Shown piece by piece: positions 25,914-34,532 of a stretch of DNA of 49,065 nt. Below the pieces are notes generated by a model, which did no database searches, had not been told where the DNA came from, and worked only from the letters and a program-made list of their open reading frames with translations. The first letter of the stretch is position 1. The number at the start of each line of letters is the position of its first letter. Origin of the DNA: an uncultured Corynebacterium sp. (GTDB lineage: Bacteria; Actinomycetota; Actinomycetes; Mycobacteriales; Mycobacteriaceae); the NCBI RefSeq assembly GCF_946223165.1, contig NZ_CAMIBP010000018.1, forward strand, positions 1 to 49,065. Reading direction: 5' to 3'. A program made the position numbers and the translations under genes.

Positions 25914-27026
25914 CTAGGTTCGGGGGTACTGACCCTGGTGGGCAACCGCAGGCAGCTGCAGCTGGAAGCGCTCCGGGTTCTTGATCTCCTCGCCAGGAAG
26001 CAGATCCCCCGGCAGCGTGGTGCCCTCGGTGAAGGGCTGTCCGCCAAAGCGATCCCGGTCGTGGCGGTCCATGAGCCAGTCCATGTTCGGGCCCACGGGG
26101 ATGACCTTGGTGGGGTTAATCTCCGTGTGCACGACGTAGTAATGCTGCTTGCTCTCGGTGAAGTCGGTGGTGTCGCCGAAACCCGGAATCTGGAAGAGCT
26201 CCTGCAGGTAGCCGCGGATGTTGGGCATCTCCGCCATCTTCGAGCGCGAGCACTTGAAGTGGCCGTAGTAGACCGGATCGAAGCGGATGAGTGTGGCGAA
26301 CAGGCGGATATCGGTTTCCGTGATGTGCTCGCCCACCATGTAGCGCTGCTGCCCCAGGCGTTCCTCGACCCAGTCGAGGGCCTCCCAGAGTTCATGGTAC
26401 GCGGCCTCGTAGGCCTCCTGCGTGCCGGCGAAGCCGCAACGGTAGACCCCGTTGTTGATGGTGTGGAAGATGTACTTATTGACCTTTTCCATCTCCGCTG
26501 CGTGCTCGGCCGGGTAAAGATCCGGTGCGCCCGCGCGGTGGAAGTCGGTCCATTCGTTGATGAAGTCGCGGACCAAGAGATTGTAGTCATTGGTGATGAC
26601 CTTCGCGGTGGATTCCTCGACAATGGCCGGCACGGTGATGCCGCGCGGGTAGTCCGGGTAGCGGTTGAAGTACGCCTCCTGCAGGCGGGCGATGCCCAGA
26701 ACCGGGTCGACCTGGCCGGGGTCGAGGTCAAAGGTCCAGGAACGGATGTCGTGCGTCGGGCCGGCGAGGCCCAGGGAGATGGCGTCCTCGAGTCCCAGCA
26801 GGCGGCGGGTAATAACGGCGCGGTGGGCCCACGGGCAGGCGCGGGCGGCGACGAGCCGGTAGCGGCCAGCCTCCATGGGCCAGAGGAAGGTGCCGTCGTC
26901 CTGGGCGGTGACGCGGTCCACGGCGGGGGAGATGCGGTCGTTGATGTAGTTGGTATCGCGGATAAATTTGCCGTCCGGTGAGGCGTTCTGTGCGTCTCCG
27001 GCCCAGTCGTCGTTCTTCTCGGTCAC
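25914..27026 (-). CDS. Glutathionyl-hydroquinone reductase-like protein (ECM4/YqjG family)
   Basis: 370 residues. The thioredoxin-like half contains the catalytic ARACPWAHRAVITRRLLGL (CPWA motif of Xi-class glutathione transferases), and the C-terminal half is an all-helical GST domain (VGEHITETDIRLFATLIRFD). In other bacteria these enzymes reductively remove glutathione from quinone conjugates. Corynebacteria use mycothiol as main thiol, so the natural thiol may differ. The start is GTG 27026 with AGAAGAGAG upstream. A TTGACA -35-like box (27086-27091, minus strand) lies upstream. Confidence 0.88.
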   Translation of the reverse strand: MTEKNDDWAGDAQNASPDGKFIRDTNYINDRISPAVDRVTAQDDGTFLWPMEAGRYRLVAARACPWAHRAVITRRLLGLEDAISLGLAGPTHDIRSWTFDLDPGQVDPVLGIARLQEAYFNRYPDYPRGITVPAIVEESTAKVITNDYNLLVRDFINEWTDFHRAGAPDLYPAEHAAEMEKVNKYIFHTINNGVYRCGFAGTQEAYEAAYHELWEALDWVEERLGQQRYMVGEHITETDIRLFATLIRFDPVYYGHFKCSRSKMAEMPNIRGYLQELFQIPGFGDTTDFTESKQHYYVVHTEINPTKVIPVGPNMDWLMDRHDRDRFGGQPFTEGTTLPGDLLPGEEIKNPERFQLQLPAVAHQGQYPRT

Positions 27027-27206
27027 TGTCTCTCTTCTCGCTCTACGCCGCAGCTCAGCCCATTCGTCCGAGCAAGTTGTTTACGTGTCAACAATTGTCC
27101 CGGGATGAGTGTATAACCTTTGTGCGGCTGTGGCAATCCGCAACACTCCGGTAACGATCGGCGTGGCCTCGCTCTTTGTTGGTGGAGGTGCCCTATCTTC
27201 GAGGGC

Positions 27207-28064
27207 ATGACCCAGAACAATTCCCCCTTCTCTGGTTCCGGAAACACTCCGGACAACGCACGGAACTTCGATGACGTTGACGTTCCTACCTACGACCCGT
27301 CCCGCCCGCAGACCATGAGCTTCGACTCCGCAGGCCGCACGCAGTCGGCTTCTGCTGAGACTGCTGAGACCGCCGCGTTCGAGGCCCCGTCGTCCTACGC
27401 CGCCCCCGCGGGCGGTGCCGGCCTGGGGGCTGGGGCGGCATCGGCAGCCGCGACCCCGACCACCATCGAGCCGGTGGGCGAGGAGCAGACCGCCCTGGAG
27501 ATCAAGTCGGCCGAGCGTCAGGCGAAGCTCGACGCCCGCAAGGCGGATCCGCGCCGCGGCACCATCGACTTCGGCCTGCTCTTCGTGCGTATCGCGCTGA
27601 GCGTCTACCTGCTCGTCGCGGGTGCTTCCACCTTCTTCGGCTTGGGCGGAAATGAGGGGCTCTCCGGCCTGGAAAGCGACTTCGGCGACTACGCAATGCC
27701 GCAAGTTCTGGCCATCGCCGTGCCGACCCTGCAGCTGCTGGCCGGCGCCTTCCTCCTGCTCGGCCTCGTCACCCCGCTGGCCGCTATGTTCGGTCTCATC
27801 GTGACTGGTTTTACCGCCATCCATGAGCTGTTCATCTCCGGTACGGGACTCGATATCTTCTCCTGGCCGGAGGCCGTGTGGCTGTCCCTGGTTCTGTTCC
27901 TCATTAACATCGCCATCCAGTTCACCGGCCCCGGCGTGATTTCGCTGGACTTCTCCCGCAGTTGGGCCCGCCGCCCGCTGGCGACGTCGTGGATCTTCAT
28001 CGTCCTCGGCATCGCCGCCGTCGTGACCGTATGGTGGTTCGGCGCCGGCGTCAACCCGCTCTAA
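27207..28064 (+). CDS. DoxX family membrane protein with long disordered N-terminus
   Basis: 285 residues. The first 110 are acidic and Ala/Ser/Thr/Pro-rich, probably disordered and cytoplasmic. Then come four membrane segments of the DoxX fold: LLFVRIALSVYLLVAGASTF, VLAIAVPTLQLLAGAFLLLG (with LVTPLAAMFGLIVTGFTAIH), WLSLVLFLINIAIQF and a last one near the C-terminus (WIFIVLGIAAVVTVWWFG). DoxX proteins act in membrane redox or thiol stress complexes. ATG 27207 follows TATCTT (27194-27199) by seven bases. Confidence 0.82.
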   Translation: MTQNNSPFSGSGNTPDNARNFDDVDVPTYDPSRPQTMSFDSAGRTQSASAETAETAAFEAPSSYAAPAGGAGLGAGAASAAATPTTIEPVGEEQTALEIKSAERQAKLDARKADPRRGTIDFGLLFVRIALSVYLLVAGASTFFGLGGNEGLSGLESDFGDYAMPQVLAIAVPTLQLLAGAFLLLGLVTPLAAMFGLIVTGFTAIHELFISGTGLDIFSWPEAVWLSLVLFLINIAIQFTGPGVISLDFSRSWARRPLATSWIFIVLGIAAVVTVWWFGAGVNPL

Positions 28065-28086
28065 AGCTTTCGTTCTGGTCCTTGTG

Positions 28087-28115
28087 CAATCCCGTCGCGT
28101 TTCGCGGCGGGATTG
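28087..28115 (+). terminator. Hairpin terminator after the DoxX gene
   Basis: CAATCCCGTCGCG and CGCGGCGGGATTG pair across TTT with one G-T wobble; only a short mixed T stretch (GTTCGTTT) follows. Confidence 0.7.
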
Positions 28116-28201
28116 TTCGTTTCGGTGACAGCCGTCTGGCTGCCCTGCGACTTTCGGGCGCAGTGACCCGGCCCCGCAGGGGGCCGATATGGTTGACAGC
28201 G

Positions 28202-30388
28202 ATGGTTTTTACACAACACGCCGCCGCTCCGGCAGCACGCTCGTCCTACCGCCCCGAAATCGATGGATTGCGTGGTCTCGCCATCGCGCTCGTCGTTGTC
28301 TTCCATGTCTTCGTGGGGCGCGTGTCATCTGGCGTCGATGTCTTCTTGTTCATCGGCGGAATCTTCTTTTTTGGGCCGCAGATTCGCCGGGCGTGGGACC
28401 CGCAGGGGCCGACGGTCATTCAGTCCCTCTTCCGCATCGTGCGTCGCCTCTATCCGGCTCTCGTGACGGTCATTTTCGCGACGGTCGCCCTCGCCCTAGT
28501 GATGTACTCACCAGCGCGCTGGCCGCAGGTGGGCAGCGATGCGATTGCCTCGCTGTTCTACCAGAACAACCTCCAGCTGGCTCTCGCTGGCTCCGATTAC
28601 GCCGCCATCGGCCGCGATGTGAGCCTCTTCCAGCACCTGTGGTCCATGTCGGTGCAGTTCCAGATCTACGTGTGTGCGCTGGTCGTTATTGCCGCCCTAG
28701 CTGCTGTGACGCGCAGGTCAGCCGGGGGTGAGACGCTGGCGCGATGGGGCCTTGTCGCTGCGACCATCGCGAGCTTCCTGTACGCGATATTTCTTCATGC
28801 CACGGATCAGGGATGGAACTACTACTCGCCGCTGAGCCGCTTCTGGGAGATCGGGCTCGGCGGAGTCGTTGGCCTGTGGCTCGTTGGGCGCCCGGCGCCG
28901 GCGGCGCTCGAGCGGTGGATCGGCGCGGCCGGCTGGCTCGGCCTCGCGCTCATCGCCGGCACGGGCCTCGTCTTCGACGGTGCGGCGGAGTTTCCCGGGC
29001 CCGCGACGCTGGTGCCGTTACTCGGCGCCCTGCTCGTCATCGCTTCTGGGGGCGGCGACGGGGCCGTGGGCACGATGTTGCTGGGCCCGGTGCCCCAATT
29101 CCTGGGCCGGGTCTCGTACAGCCTGTACCTGTGGCATTGGCCGCTGCTTGTGCTCGCGACCTTCGCGTTCTCCGAGGCCGGTGGCTTTGTCAACGGCACG
29201 GGGCTGGGCATCTTCGCCACCATTCCGCACGCCTTTGGTGGAGTGCTCGGGCTCTACGTCATCGGGCTCTCGCTGCTGCTGGCCTGGGCCACCCAGCGCT
29301 GGAACGAGGCCCCGCTGCGCCAGGGGGAGCGCCCGGAGCGTTCCTGGGTACTGGGAGACCTCAGTTACGTGCGTGCAGGCGTGGATAGGTCACCCCGGAA
29401 GGCGGCCGGTGGCCTCTTTGTGGCGGCGTCGATGTTGGTGGTGTGCGCGGCCGGGCTGTGGATGCAGCCGAGCGCCGATAGGCTCGTGGCGCAGCAGGTT
29501 GCGGGCGACGATCCTCTGCACCCCGGGCCGGCGGCCCTGCTCGCCGACGCCGAAGTTCCCGAGGCGGACGTGATCCCGGATCCCAATCTGGACGGATCCT
29601 CCTACTTTCCGCCGACCGACGCGGACGGCTGCACGGCGCTGTTTGGTGAGGTGGAGCCCATCCGCACGCACCAACGCAACGAGGGAACGCAGCCGTGCGC
29701 CTACGGCGATACGGACTCCGAACGCGTCATGTACGTCTACGGCAACTCGCACGTTGAGCACATGCTGCCGGCGCTCATCGGGATGGCTCAGGACCGTGGC
29801 ATCAAGCTCGTGCCGATGATCAAGATGGGGTGTTTCCCCGGCGGCGAGGATGTCTACACCACCGGCGGCGAGTATCGCGAGTGCGGGGAATGGAAGAAGG
29901 AGGCGGAGGCGTTCATATTGGATAATCCGCCGACGGACGGCGTTTTTATGGTGTCCACGCAGCCCAAGCCGGCCACGCGTGGCCCCGAGACCTCCCCGGC
30001 GGGGCTCGCCGACGTCGTCAAGCGCTTCAACGACGCGGATATCGCGGTGTGGGCGCTGCGGGATACCCCGTGGCCCCACAAGGCCGAAGGGAGCGGCGAC
30101 GAGGCTGTGGACGTGCGCATGTGCGTCGCAGACGGCACGTATAACGCCGGGGATCCGAAGGCCGACTGCGGCTGGGGCCGCTCGCAGTCGTACCTAGAAT
30201 CCAACCCCGCCGAGGACACGCTCAAGGGGCTAAGCGTCCGGCACATTGACCTCTCAGACGCCTTCTGCACCGAGGACCGGTGCCCCGGCGTCATCGGCAA
30301 CGTCTTGGCCTACCGCGATAGTTCGCACATCACGAATGCCTACGCGGAGCTCTTGGCCGGTGTGCTCGAGTCCCGCATGTACGACTGA
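28202..30388 (+). CDS. Acyltransferase-3 / SGNH fusion (OafA-like)
   Basis: 728 residues. About residues 18-390 are the acyltransferase-3 membrane domain with the entry motif YRPEIDGLRGLAIALVVVFH (catalytic His), GVDVFLFIGGIFF and later SYSLYLWHWPLLVLATF. About 430-728 are an extracytoplasmic SGNH domain: block I is VYGNSHVEHMLPAL, where GDSH is the usual form, and block V is YRDSSHITNAYAEL with the Asp-His pair. Such proteins O-acylate envelope sugars. ATG 28202 follows TATGGT (28188-28193) by eight bases. The end overlaps the convergent glycosyltransferase by 49 bases. Confidence 0.9.
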   Translation: MVFTQHAAAPAARSSYRPEIDGLRGLAIALVVVFHVFVGRVSSGVDVFLFIGGIFFFGPQIRRAWDPQGPTVIQSLFRIVRRLYPALVTVIFATVALALVMYSPARWPQVGSDAIASLFYQNNLQLALAGSDYAAIGRDVSLFQHLWSMSVQFQIYVCALVVIAALAAVTRRSAGGETLARWGLVAATIASFLYAIFLHATDQGWNYYSPLSRFWEIGLGGVVGLWLVGRPAPAALERWIGAAGWLGLALIAGTGLVFDGAAEFPGPATLVPLLGALLVIASGGGDGAVGTMLLGPVPQFLGRVSYSLYLWHWPLLVLATFAFSEAGGFVNGTGLGIFATIPHAFGGVLGLYVIGLSLLLAWATQRWNEAPLRQGERPERSWVLGDLSYVRAGVDRSPRKAAGGLFVAASMLVVCAAGLWMQPSADRLVAQQVAGDDPLHPGPAALLADAEVPEADVIPDPNLDGSSYFPPTDADGCTALFGEVEPIRTHQRNEGTQPCAYGDTDSERVMYVYGNSHVEHMLPALIGMAQDRGIKLVPMIKMGCFPGGEDVYTTGGEYRECGEWKKEAEAFILDNPPTDGVFMVSTQPKPATRGPETSPAGLADVVKRFNDADIAVWALRDTPWPHKAEGSGDEAVDVRMCVADGTYNAGDPKADCGWGRSQSYLESNPAEDTLKGLSVRHIDLSDAFCTEDRCPGVIGNVLAYRDSSHITNAYAELLAGVLESRMYD

Positions 30389-31653
30389 CGCGGCGCGGCC
30401 GGCGCGGGGCGCAGGAGAGCGAGGGCGTACAGCGTCACCGCCAGGATCGCGAGCCACACGAAGTCATCGACGAGGAACTTCTGATAGTTCGGGAGTCCCT
30501 GGTTGTTGATGTTGTCGCCAAACCACCACTTTGGCGGAGTGGTGAGCAACATGGCCGTCCACGCAGCGAGCACGGTAAAGAGACTTCCACCGGTGAACGT
30601 GCGCCAGCCCCACGCGCGGAAGAGGAAGACGGGGATGACGAGCGTGAGCCAGATCCAGTGGTGGGACCACGAGACGGGCGAGATGAGCAGCATGACGAGG
30701 GCGTTGACGAGCCAGGCATCCGTGTCCCAGCCGCGCTTCATGAGGCACAGCATGAGCCATGCGCCGGCCGCGACGACGGCGAGGGAACAGAGTAGCCATG
30801 CGGCGGAGGTGAGACCGTTGTGCGCCGTCATCGACTCCTGGCTGGAGTACAGGCGCTGAATGACGCCCTTGATTGAGGAGTTCGACTGGTAATCGGTGCC
30901 CACGCCAAAGTCAGCGCCGGAGCCCATGTCCACGAGCTTGGAGGTGAAGAACTCCACGAAGGCTCCCCAGCGGAACAGCGCCGCGGCCAGGGTGGCCAAC
31001 GCTGCCGATGCCGCCGCGACCGCAATGGGCTTCCATTCCTTGCGCAGCAGGAGATACAACAACATGGCCAACGGCGTGATCTTAATCGCGGCCGCCACGC
31101 CGATGAGCCAGCCTTGGGGCAACCACCGCTTGCGCGGGACAAGGTCACAGACAACGAGGGCCATGACGACGATGTTGATCTGCGCGAACCCGTCGTTGAG
31201 ATCGACGGGCTCAAAGTTCAGCGCCGCGGCCCAGACGGCGGGCACGAGCCATGCAACGTTCGGTATGTTCGTGGCATCACCCGCGCCGGTGCGTGTGGTA
31301 GCACCGGCAATGGCGCGGGCCACGAGATAGACGCAGGCGAGGACTAGCAGGTCGGAGAGCACGATCATGATGTCGCCCGCCATGTCATCCGTGATGCCCG
31401 GGATGGCCGTAAGCGGGACCATGATGAGGGCGCCGAACGGCGGGTAGATGAAGGGCAGCGCCAGATCGCCCGCGTGCATGGGCTCGGAGTAGACGCTGCG
31501 CCCGTCGAGGAACGCCTGGACGCCCTGTCGGTAAATGATCATGTCGACGGGGAAGTCGGTCTTGTTCACGTGCTTGATGATCGTGATGAAGCCGGCCACG
31601 AAGCCGAGGAACGCGACGACGCTGCGGACGAAAGAAGACTGCGCGATGTTCAT
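30340..31653 (-). CDS. GT87-like (DUF2029) polyprenyl-sugar glycosyltransferase
   Basis: 437 residues, about ten to eleven membrane segments, GT-C type. The first loop carries DFPVDMIIYRQGVQAFLDG with the acidic residue expected in GT-C catalysis, followed by LPFIYPPFGALIM, and later VSWSHHWIWL. In Corynebacterineae this family (for example MptC, PimE, AftC) adds mannose or arabinose from decaprenyl donors to lipoglycans or arabinogalactan; which sugar this one uses is not visible. TAAGGT (31662-31667, minus strand) ends eight bases before the ATG. It sits beside an envelope acyltransferase. Confidence 0.8.
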   Translation of the reverse strand: MNIAQSSFVRSVVAFLGFVAGFITIIKHVNKTDFPVDMIIYRQGVQAFLDGRSVYSEPMHAGDLALPFIYPPFGALIMVPLTAIPGITDDMAGDIMIVLSDLLVLACVYLVARAIAGATTRTGAGDATNIPNVAWLVPAVWAAALNFEPVDLNDGFAQINIVVMALVVCDLVPRKRWLPQGWLIGVAAAIKITPLAMLLYLLLRKEWKPIAVAAASAALATLAAALFRWGAFVEFFTSKLVDMGSGADFGVGTDYQSNSSIKGVIQRLYSSQESMTAHNGLTSAAWLLCSLAVVAAGAWLMLCLMKRGWDTDAWLVNALVMLLISPVSWSHHWIWLTLVIPVFLFRAWGWRTFTGGSLFTVLAAWTAMLLTTPPKWWFGDNINNQGLPNYQKFLVDDFVWLAILAVTLYALALLRPAPAAPRQSYMRDSSTPAKSSA

Positions 31654-31682
31654 TGCACTTAACCTTAAGCCATGGGAAGCGA

Positions 31683-31713
31683 AGCCCCCGACACCGTGTC
31701 GGTGCCGGGGGCT
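31683..31713 (-). terminator. Hairpin terminator after ilvD
   Basis: AGCCCCCGACACCG and CGGTGCCGGGGGCT pair with one mismatch across TGT, 22 bases past the ilvD stop. The T-rich stretch is weak. Confidence 0.65.
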
Positions 31714-31734
31714 GGAAGTTCGTCGATTCAGGCG

Positions 31735-33588
31735 CTAGTTTACTTCGCCGTCGACGACGCGCACGGCGCCGCGGTCGGCAGAGGTGGCCATGTTGGCGTA
31801 AGCGCGCAGGGCCTTGGTGACCTTGCGATCGCGGTTGACCGGGGTCCACGGCTTCTCGCGGGCTTCCTGCGCGGCGAGGCGCTCGTCCAGGACCTCCTGC
31901 GGAACGTCAAGGGTGAGCTTGCGCGCGTGGATGTCGATGGTGATGGTGTCACCGTTTTCGATAAGACCGATGAGTCCGCCGTGCGCGGCCTCCGGGGAGA
32001 TGTGGCCGATGGACAGTCCCGAGGTGCCACCGGAGAAGCGACCGTCAGTAATCAAGGCACAGGCCTTGCCCAGCCCGGCGCCCTTGAGGAAGGACGTCGG
32101 GTGCAGCATCTCCTGCATGCCCGGCCCGCCGGCGGGTCCCTCGTAACGGATGACAACGACGTCGCCCGGCTGGACCTCGCGCTTCAGGATGATGGAGACG
32201 GCCTCTTCCTGGGACTCGACCACGCGGGCCGGGCCGGAGAACGTCCACAGCTCCTGCTCGACGCCGGCGGCCTTGACGATGGCGCCGTTGGGGGCCAGGT
32301 TGCCGCGCAGGACAACCAAGCCGCCGTCTTCGGAGAAGGCGTGCTTGATGTCGTGAATGCAGCCATTCACCGCGTCGGTGTCCAGGGACTCCCAGCGGGT
32401 GGACTGGCTAAACGGCTCGGTGGTGCGCACGCCGCCCGGGGCTGCGTGGAACAGTTCGATGGCCTGGTCGATGGCCTTGCCGCCGCGGATGTCCCAGTCG
32501 TTCAGCCAGCCATCCATCGTGTCATAGGCGACGGTGTGGACGCCCTCGATGAGGTAGCCGCCGCGGCGCAGCTCGCCCAGGATGGCCGGGATGCCGCCGG
32601 CGCGGTGCACGTCCTCGATGTGATAGGTGCCGTTGGGGGCCACCTTGGAGATGCACGGCACGCGGTAGGAGATCTCGTTGATGTCCTCCAGAGTGAAATC
32701 GACCTCGCCCTCCTGGGCGGCGGCCAGGGTGTGGAGGATGGTGTTGGTGGACCCACCCATGGCCATGTCCAGCGCCATAGCGTTCGTGAAGGCCTCCTTG
32801 GTGGCGATGGAGCGCGGCAGGACAGAGGTGTCCTCTGCGCCGTAATAGCGCTGGCACATGTCCACGATCATCTCGCCGGCCTGCTTGAAGAGAGCCTCGC
32901 GGGCGCTGTGCGTGGCCAGCGTGGTGCCGTTGCCCGGCAGGGCCAGGCCCAGGGCCTCGGTAAGGCAGTTCATCGAGTTGGCGGTGAACATGCCGGAGCA
33001 CGATCCGCACGTCGGACACGCGGATTCCTCGACGAGGGCGAGGTCGGCGTCCGAGACGGCATCGGAGGCAGAGGCGGTAATCGCGGTGATGAGGTCCGTC
33101 GGGGCCTGCGCCACGCCGTCCACGACGACGACCTTGCCGGCCTCCATCGGGCCGCCGGAGACGAAGATGGTGGGGATGTTCAGGCGCAGGGCGGCGTTGA
33201 GCATGCCCGGGGTGATCTTGTCGCAGTTGGAGATGCACACCAGGGCGTCGGCGGTGTGGGCGTTGACCATGTACTCGATGGAGTCGGAGATGATCTCGCG
33301 CGACGGCAGCGAGTAGAGCATGCCGCCGTGACCCATGGCGATGCCGTCGTCGACAGCAATGGTGTTGAACTCCTTGGGGACGCCGCCGGCGGCGCGGACG
33401 GCGTCGGCCACGATTTCGCCCACGTTCTTCAAATGGACGTGGCCCGGCACGAACTGGGTATACGAGTTAGCGATGGCCACGATGGGCTTGCCGAACTCGT
33501 GCTCCTGGGTGCCGGTGGCGCGCCACAGGGCGCGGGCGCCGGAGGCCTGGCGGCCGACGGTGGTGACTTTGGAACGCAGCGGAAACAT
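31735..33588 (-). CDS. ilvD: Dihydroxy-acid dehydratase
   Basis: 617 residues, full length. It dehydrates dihydroxy acids in valine and isoleucine synthesis using an Fe-S cluster. Cluster cysteines lie in ISNCDKITPGM and in ACPTCGSCSGMFTANSMN; the C-terminal active-site region is LITDGRFSGGTSGLSIGHIS. The N-terminus RSKVTTVGRQASGARALWRA is the family's. It is transcribed away from ilvBNC, with a PH-domain gene between. Confidence 0.97.
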   Translation of the reverse strand: MFPLRSKVTTVGRQASGARALWRATGTQEHEFGKPIVAIANSYTQFVPGHVHLKNVGEIVADAVRAAGGVPKEFNTIAVDDGIAMGHGGMLYSLPSREIISDSIEYMVNAHTADALVCISNCDKITPGMLNAALRLNIPTIFVSGGPMEAGKVVVVDGVAQAPTDLITAITASASDAVSDADLALVEESACPTCGSCSGMFTANSMNCLTEALGLALPGNGTTLATHSAREALFKQAGEMIVDMCQRYYGAEDTSVLPRSIATKEAFTNAMALDMAMGGSTNTILHTLAAAQEGEVDFTLEDINEISYRVPCISKVAPNGTYHIEDVHRAGGIPAILGELRRGGYLIEGVHTVAYDTMDGWLNDWDIRGGKAIDQAIELFHAAPGGVRTTEPFSQSTRWESLDTDAVNGCIHDIKHAFSEDGGLVVLRGNLAPNGAIVKAAGVEQELWTFSGPARVVESQEEAVSIILKREVQPGDVVVIRYEGPAGGPGMQEMLHPTSFLKGAGLGKACALITDGRFSGGTSGLSIGHISPEAAHGGLIGLIENGDTITIDIHARKLTLDVPQEVLDERLAAQEAREKPWTPVNRDRKVTKALRAYANMATSADRGAVRVVDGEVN

Positions 33589-33694
33589 GGGGAGTCCTTA
33601 GAAGTGTGGAGGAAATAGTGTGCAAAACGACGGGTGCAAACGAAGCGCGCACATGACGGGTGCGCAGGGTAGGCGGAAACCCGGTAACGTCACG

Positions 33695-34183
33695 TCAGTG
33701 ATCAGCGGAGGGGTGGGTGCGCTGATAGTCCTCGTATTCTTCCTTGGTGAGAAGAACCTGGTGGCCGTCACGGTGGATGACGACCACTTTCTCATCGGCA
33801 GCCTCCTGGCCCGCGGTGAGGGCATCGGGGATGCGTCCCCGGGAGGCCTCGGCGAGCTGAGGCAACGAGTTAAATGTTACTCCCGGCAGCGTGATGTTGG
33901 CGCCATCGGTGGTCGCGGCGAACGCGTGCGCCCCCTTAAACCCGATGCCAGCGAAGCCGTCCCAGTCGATGTGGCGGCCGCCGCGGAACGCGTAGCGCAC
34001 GTCGATGCCGTCCTCGCTCACTGTGGTCCGAGCGCGCAGGACCCAATAGACCATGGCAGCGGGGGCGAGGAGGATCCATCCCAGCTTGAGCGGGGCCCAG
34101 CTGATGCCGAGCAATGCGATAAGAACCATGACGCCGATCGCTAAAAGATGGGTGCGGTCCGGGGTGAAGGTGTGCGCATTCAT
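33695..34183 (-). CDS. PH-domain membrane protein
   Basis: 162 residues. Two short hydrophobic segments near the N-terminus (LLAIGVMVLIALLGISWA, LGWILLAPAAMVYWVL) precede a bacterial PH-like beta domain (RTTVSEDGIDVRYAFRGGRH, IDWDGFAGIGFK). Role unknown. TAGGCT (34192-34197, minus strand) ends eight bases before ATG 34183. It lies 106 bases before ilvD in the same direction and is divergent from the ilv leader. Confidence 0.78.
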   Translation of the reverse strand: MNAHTFTPDRTHLLAIGVMVLIALLGISWAPLKLGWILLAPAAMVYWVLRARTTVSEDGIDVRYAFRGGRHIDWDGFAGIGFKGAHAFAATTDGANITLPGVTFNSLPQLAEASRGRIPDALTAGQEAADEKVVVIHRDGHQVLLTKEEYEDYQRTHPSADH

Positions 34184-34298
34184 AGTGTGTCAGCCTAATC
34201 GAGTGGGAGTGTGGGCGCGTATTCGGCCACAGTATGGCGCGCTGAGCTGGGTCTATGTCAAGGCGGGGGGAGTGGGTGGCGAAAATACCTATCGAGTG

Positions 34299-34304
34299 TA
34301 TGAT
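34299..34304 (+). promoter_or_regulatory. -10 element of the ilvBNC promoter
   Basis: TATGAT, preceded by GTG (extended -10-like), ends eight bases before the leader peptide ATG at 34313. This places the transcript start close to that ATG. No clear -35 is seen. Confidence 0.55.
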
Positions 34305-34312
34305 AGGTAACC

Positions 34313-34372
34313 ATGATCGTGATTCGACTTCAGCTTGTAGTACCCTGCGCGGCGCCTGCCGTAGCGGCATAA
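34313..34372 (+). CDS. ilvB leader peptide
   Basis: A 19-residue open frame, MIVIRLQLVVPCAAPAVAA, ending in TAA. It holds one or more codons for Ile, Val and Leu in quick succession (I2, V4 and L2 in total, most in the first ten codons), the hallmark of an attenuation leader for branched-chain amino acid genes. ATG lies eight bases after TATGAT, so the leader itself may be translated from a leaderless transcript. It is followed by a terminator-like structure and then ilvB. Confidence 0.8.
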   Translation: MIVIRLQLVVPCAAPAVAA

Positions 34373-34440
34373 GTTGTCGTCGATAAGCAAGCGCCCTCGC
34401 CAGTTGCCCATCACAGCAACTTGGACGGGGGCTTTGTTAT
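34371..34440 (+). promoter_or_regulatory. ilvBNC attenuator (terminator and antiterminator)
   Basis: AGTTGC (34402-34407) and GCAACT (34416-34421) form the core of a hairpin whose outer arms (from AGCGCCC at 34390 to GGGGGCT at 34427-34433) also pair, followed by TTGTTATT: a terminator-like structure. AAGTTG at 34371-34376, just after the leader stop, can instead pair with CAACTT at 34417-34422, breaking that hairpin. This gives the two alternative structures expected of attenuation. Confidence 0.65.
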
Positions 34441-34532
34441 TGGTAGGCACCCCCTTCCATCGAGATCTGGTTGCACCGTCACCCATGCGGGGCATGCATT
34501 GAAAGTGACTTACTCAAGGAGTAATTGAAACC

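Noticed and set aside
31672..33618. Long open frame antisense to ilvD
   Set aside because: Shadow of ilvD; no recognisable protein pattern.
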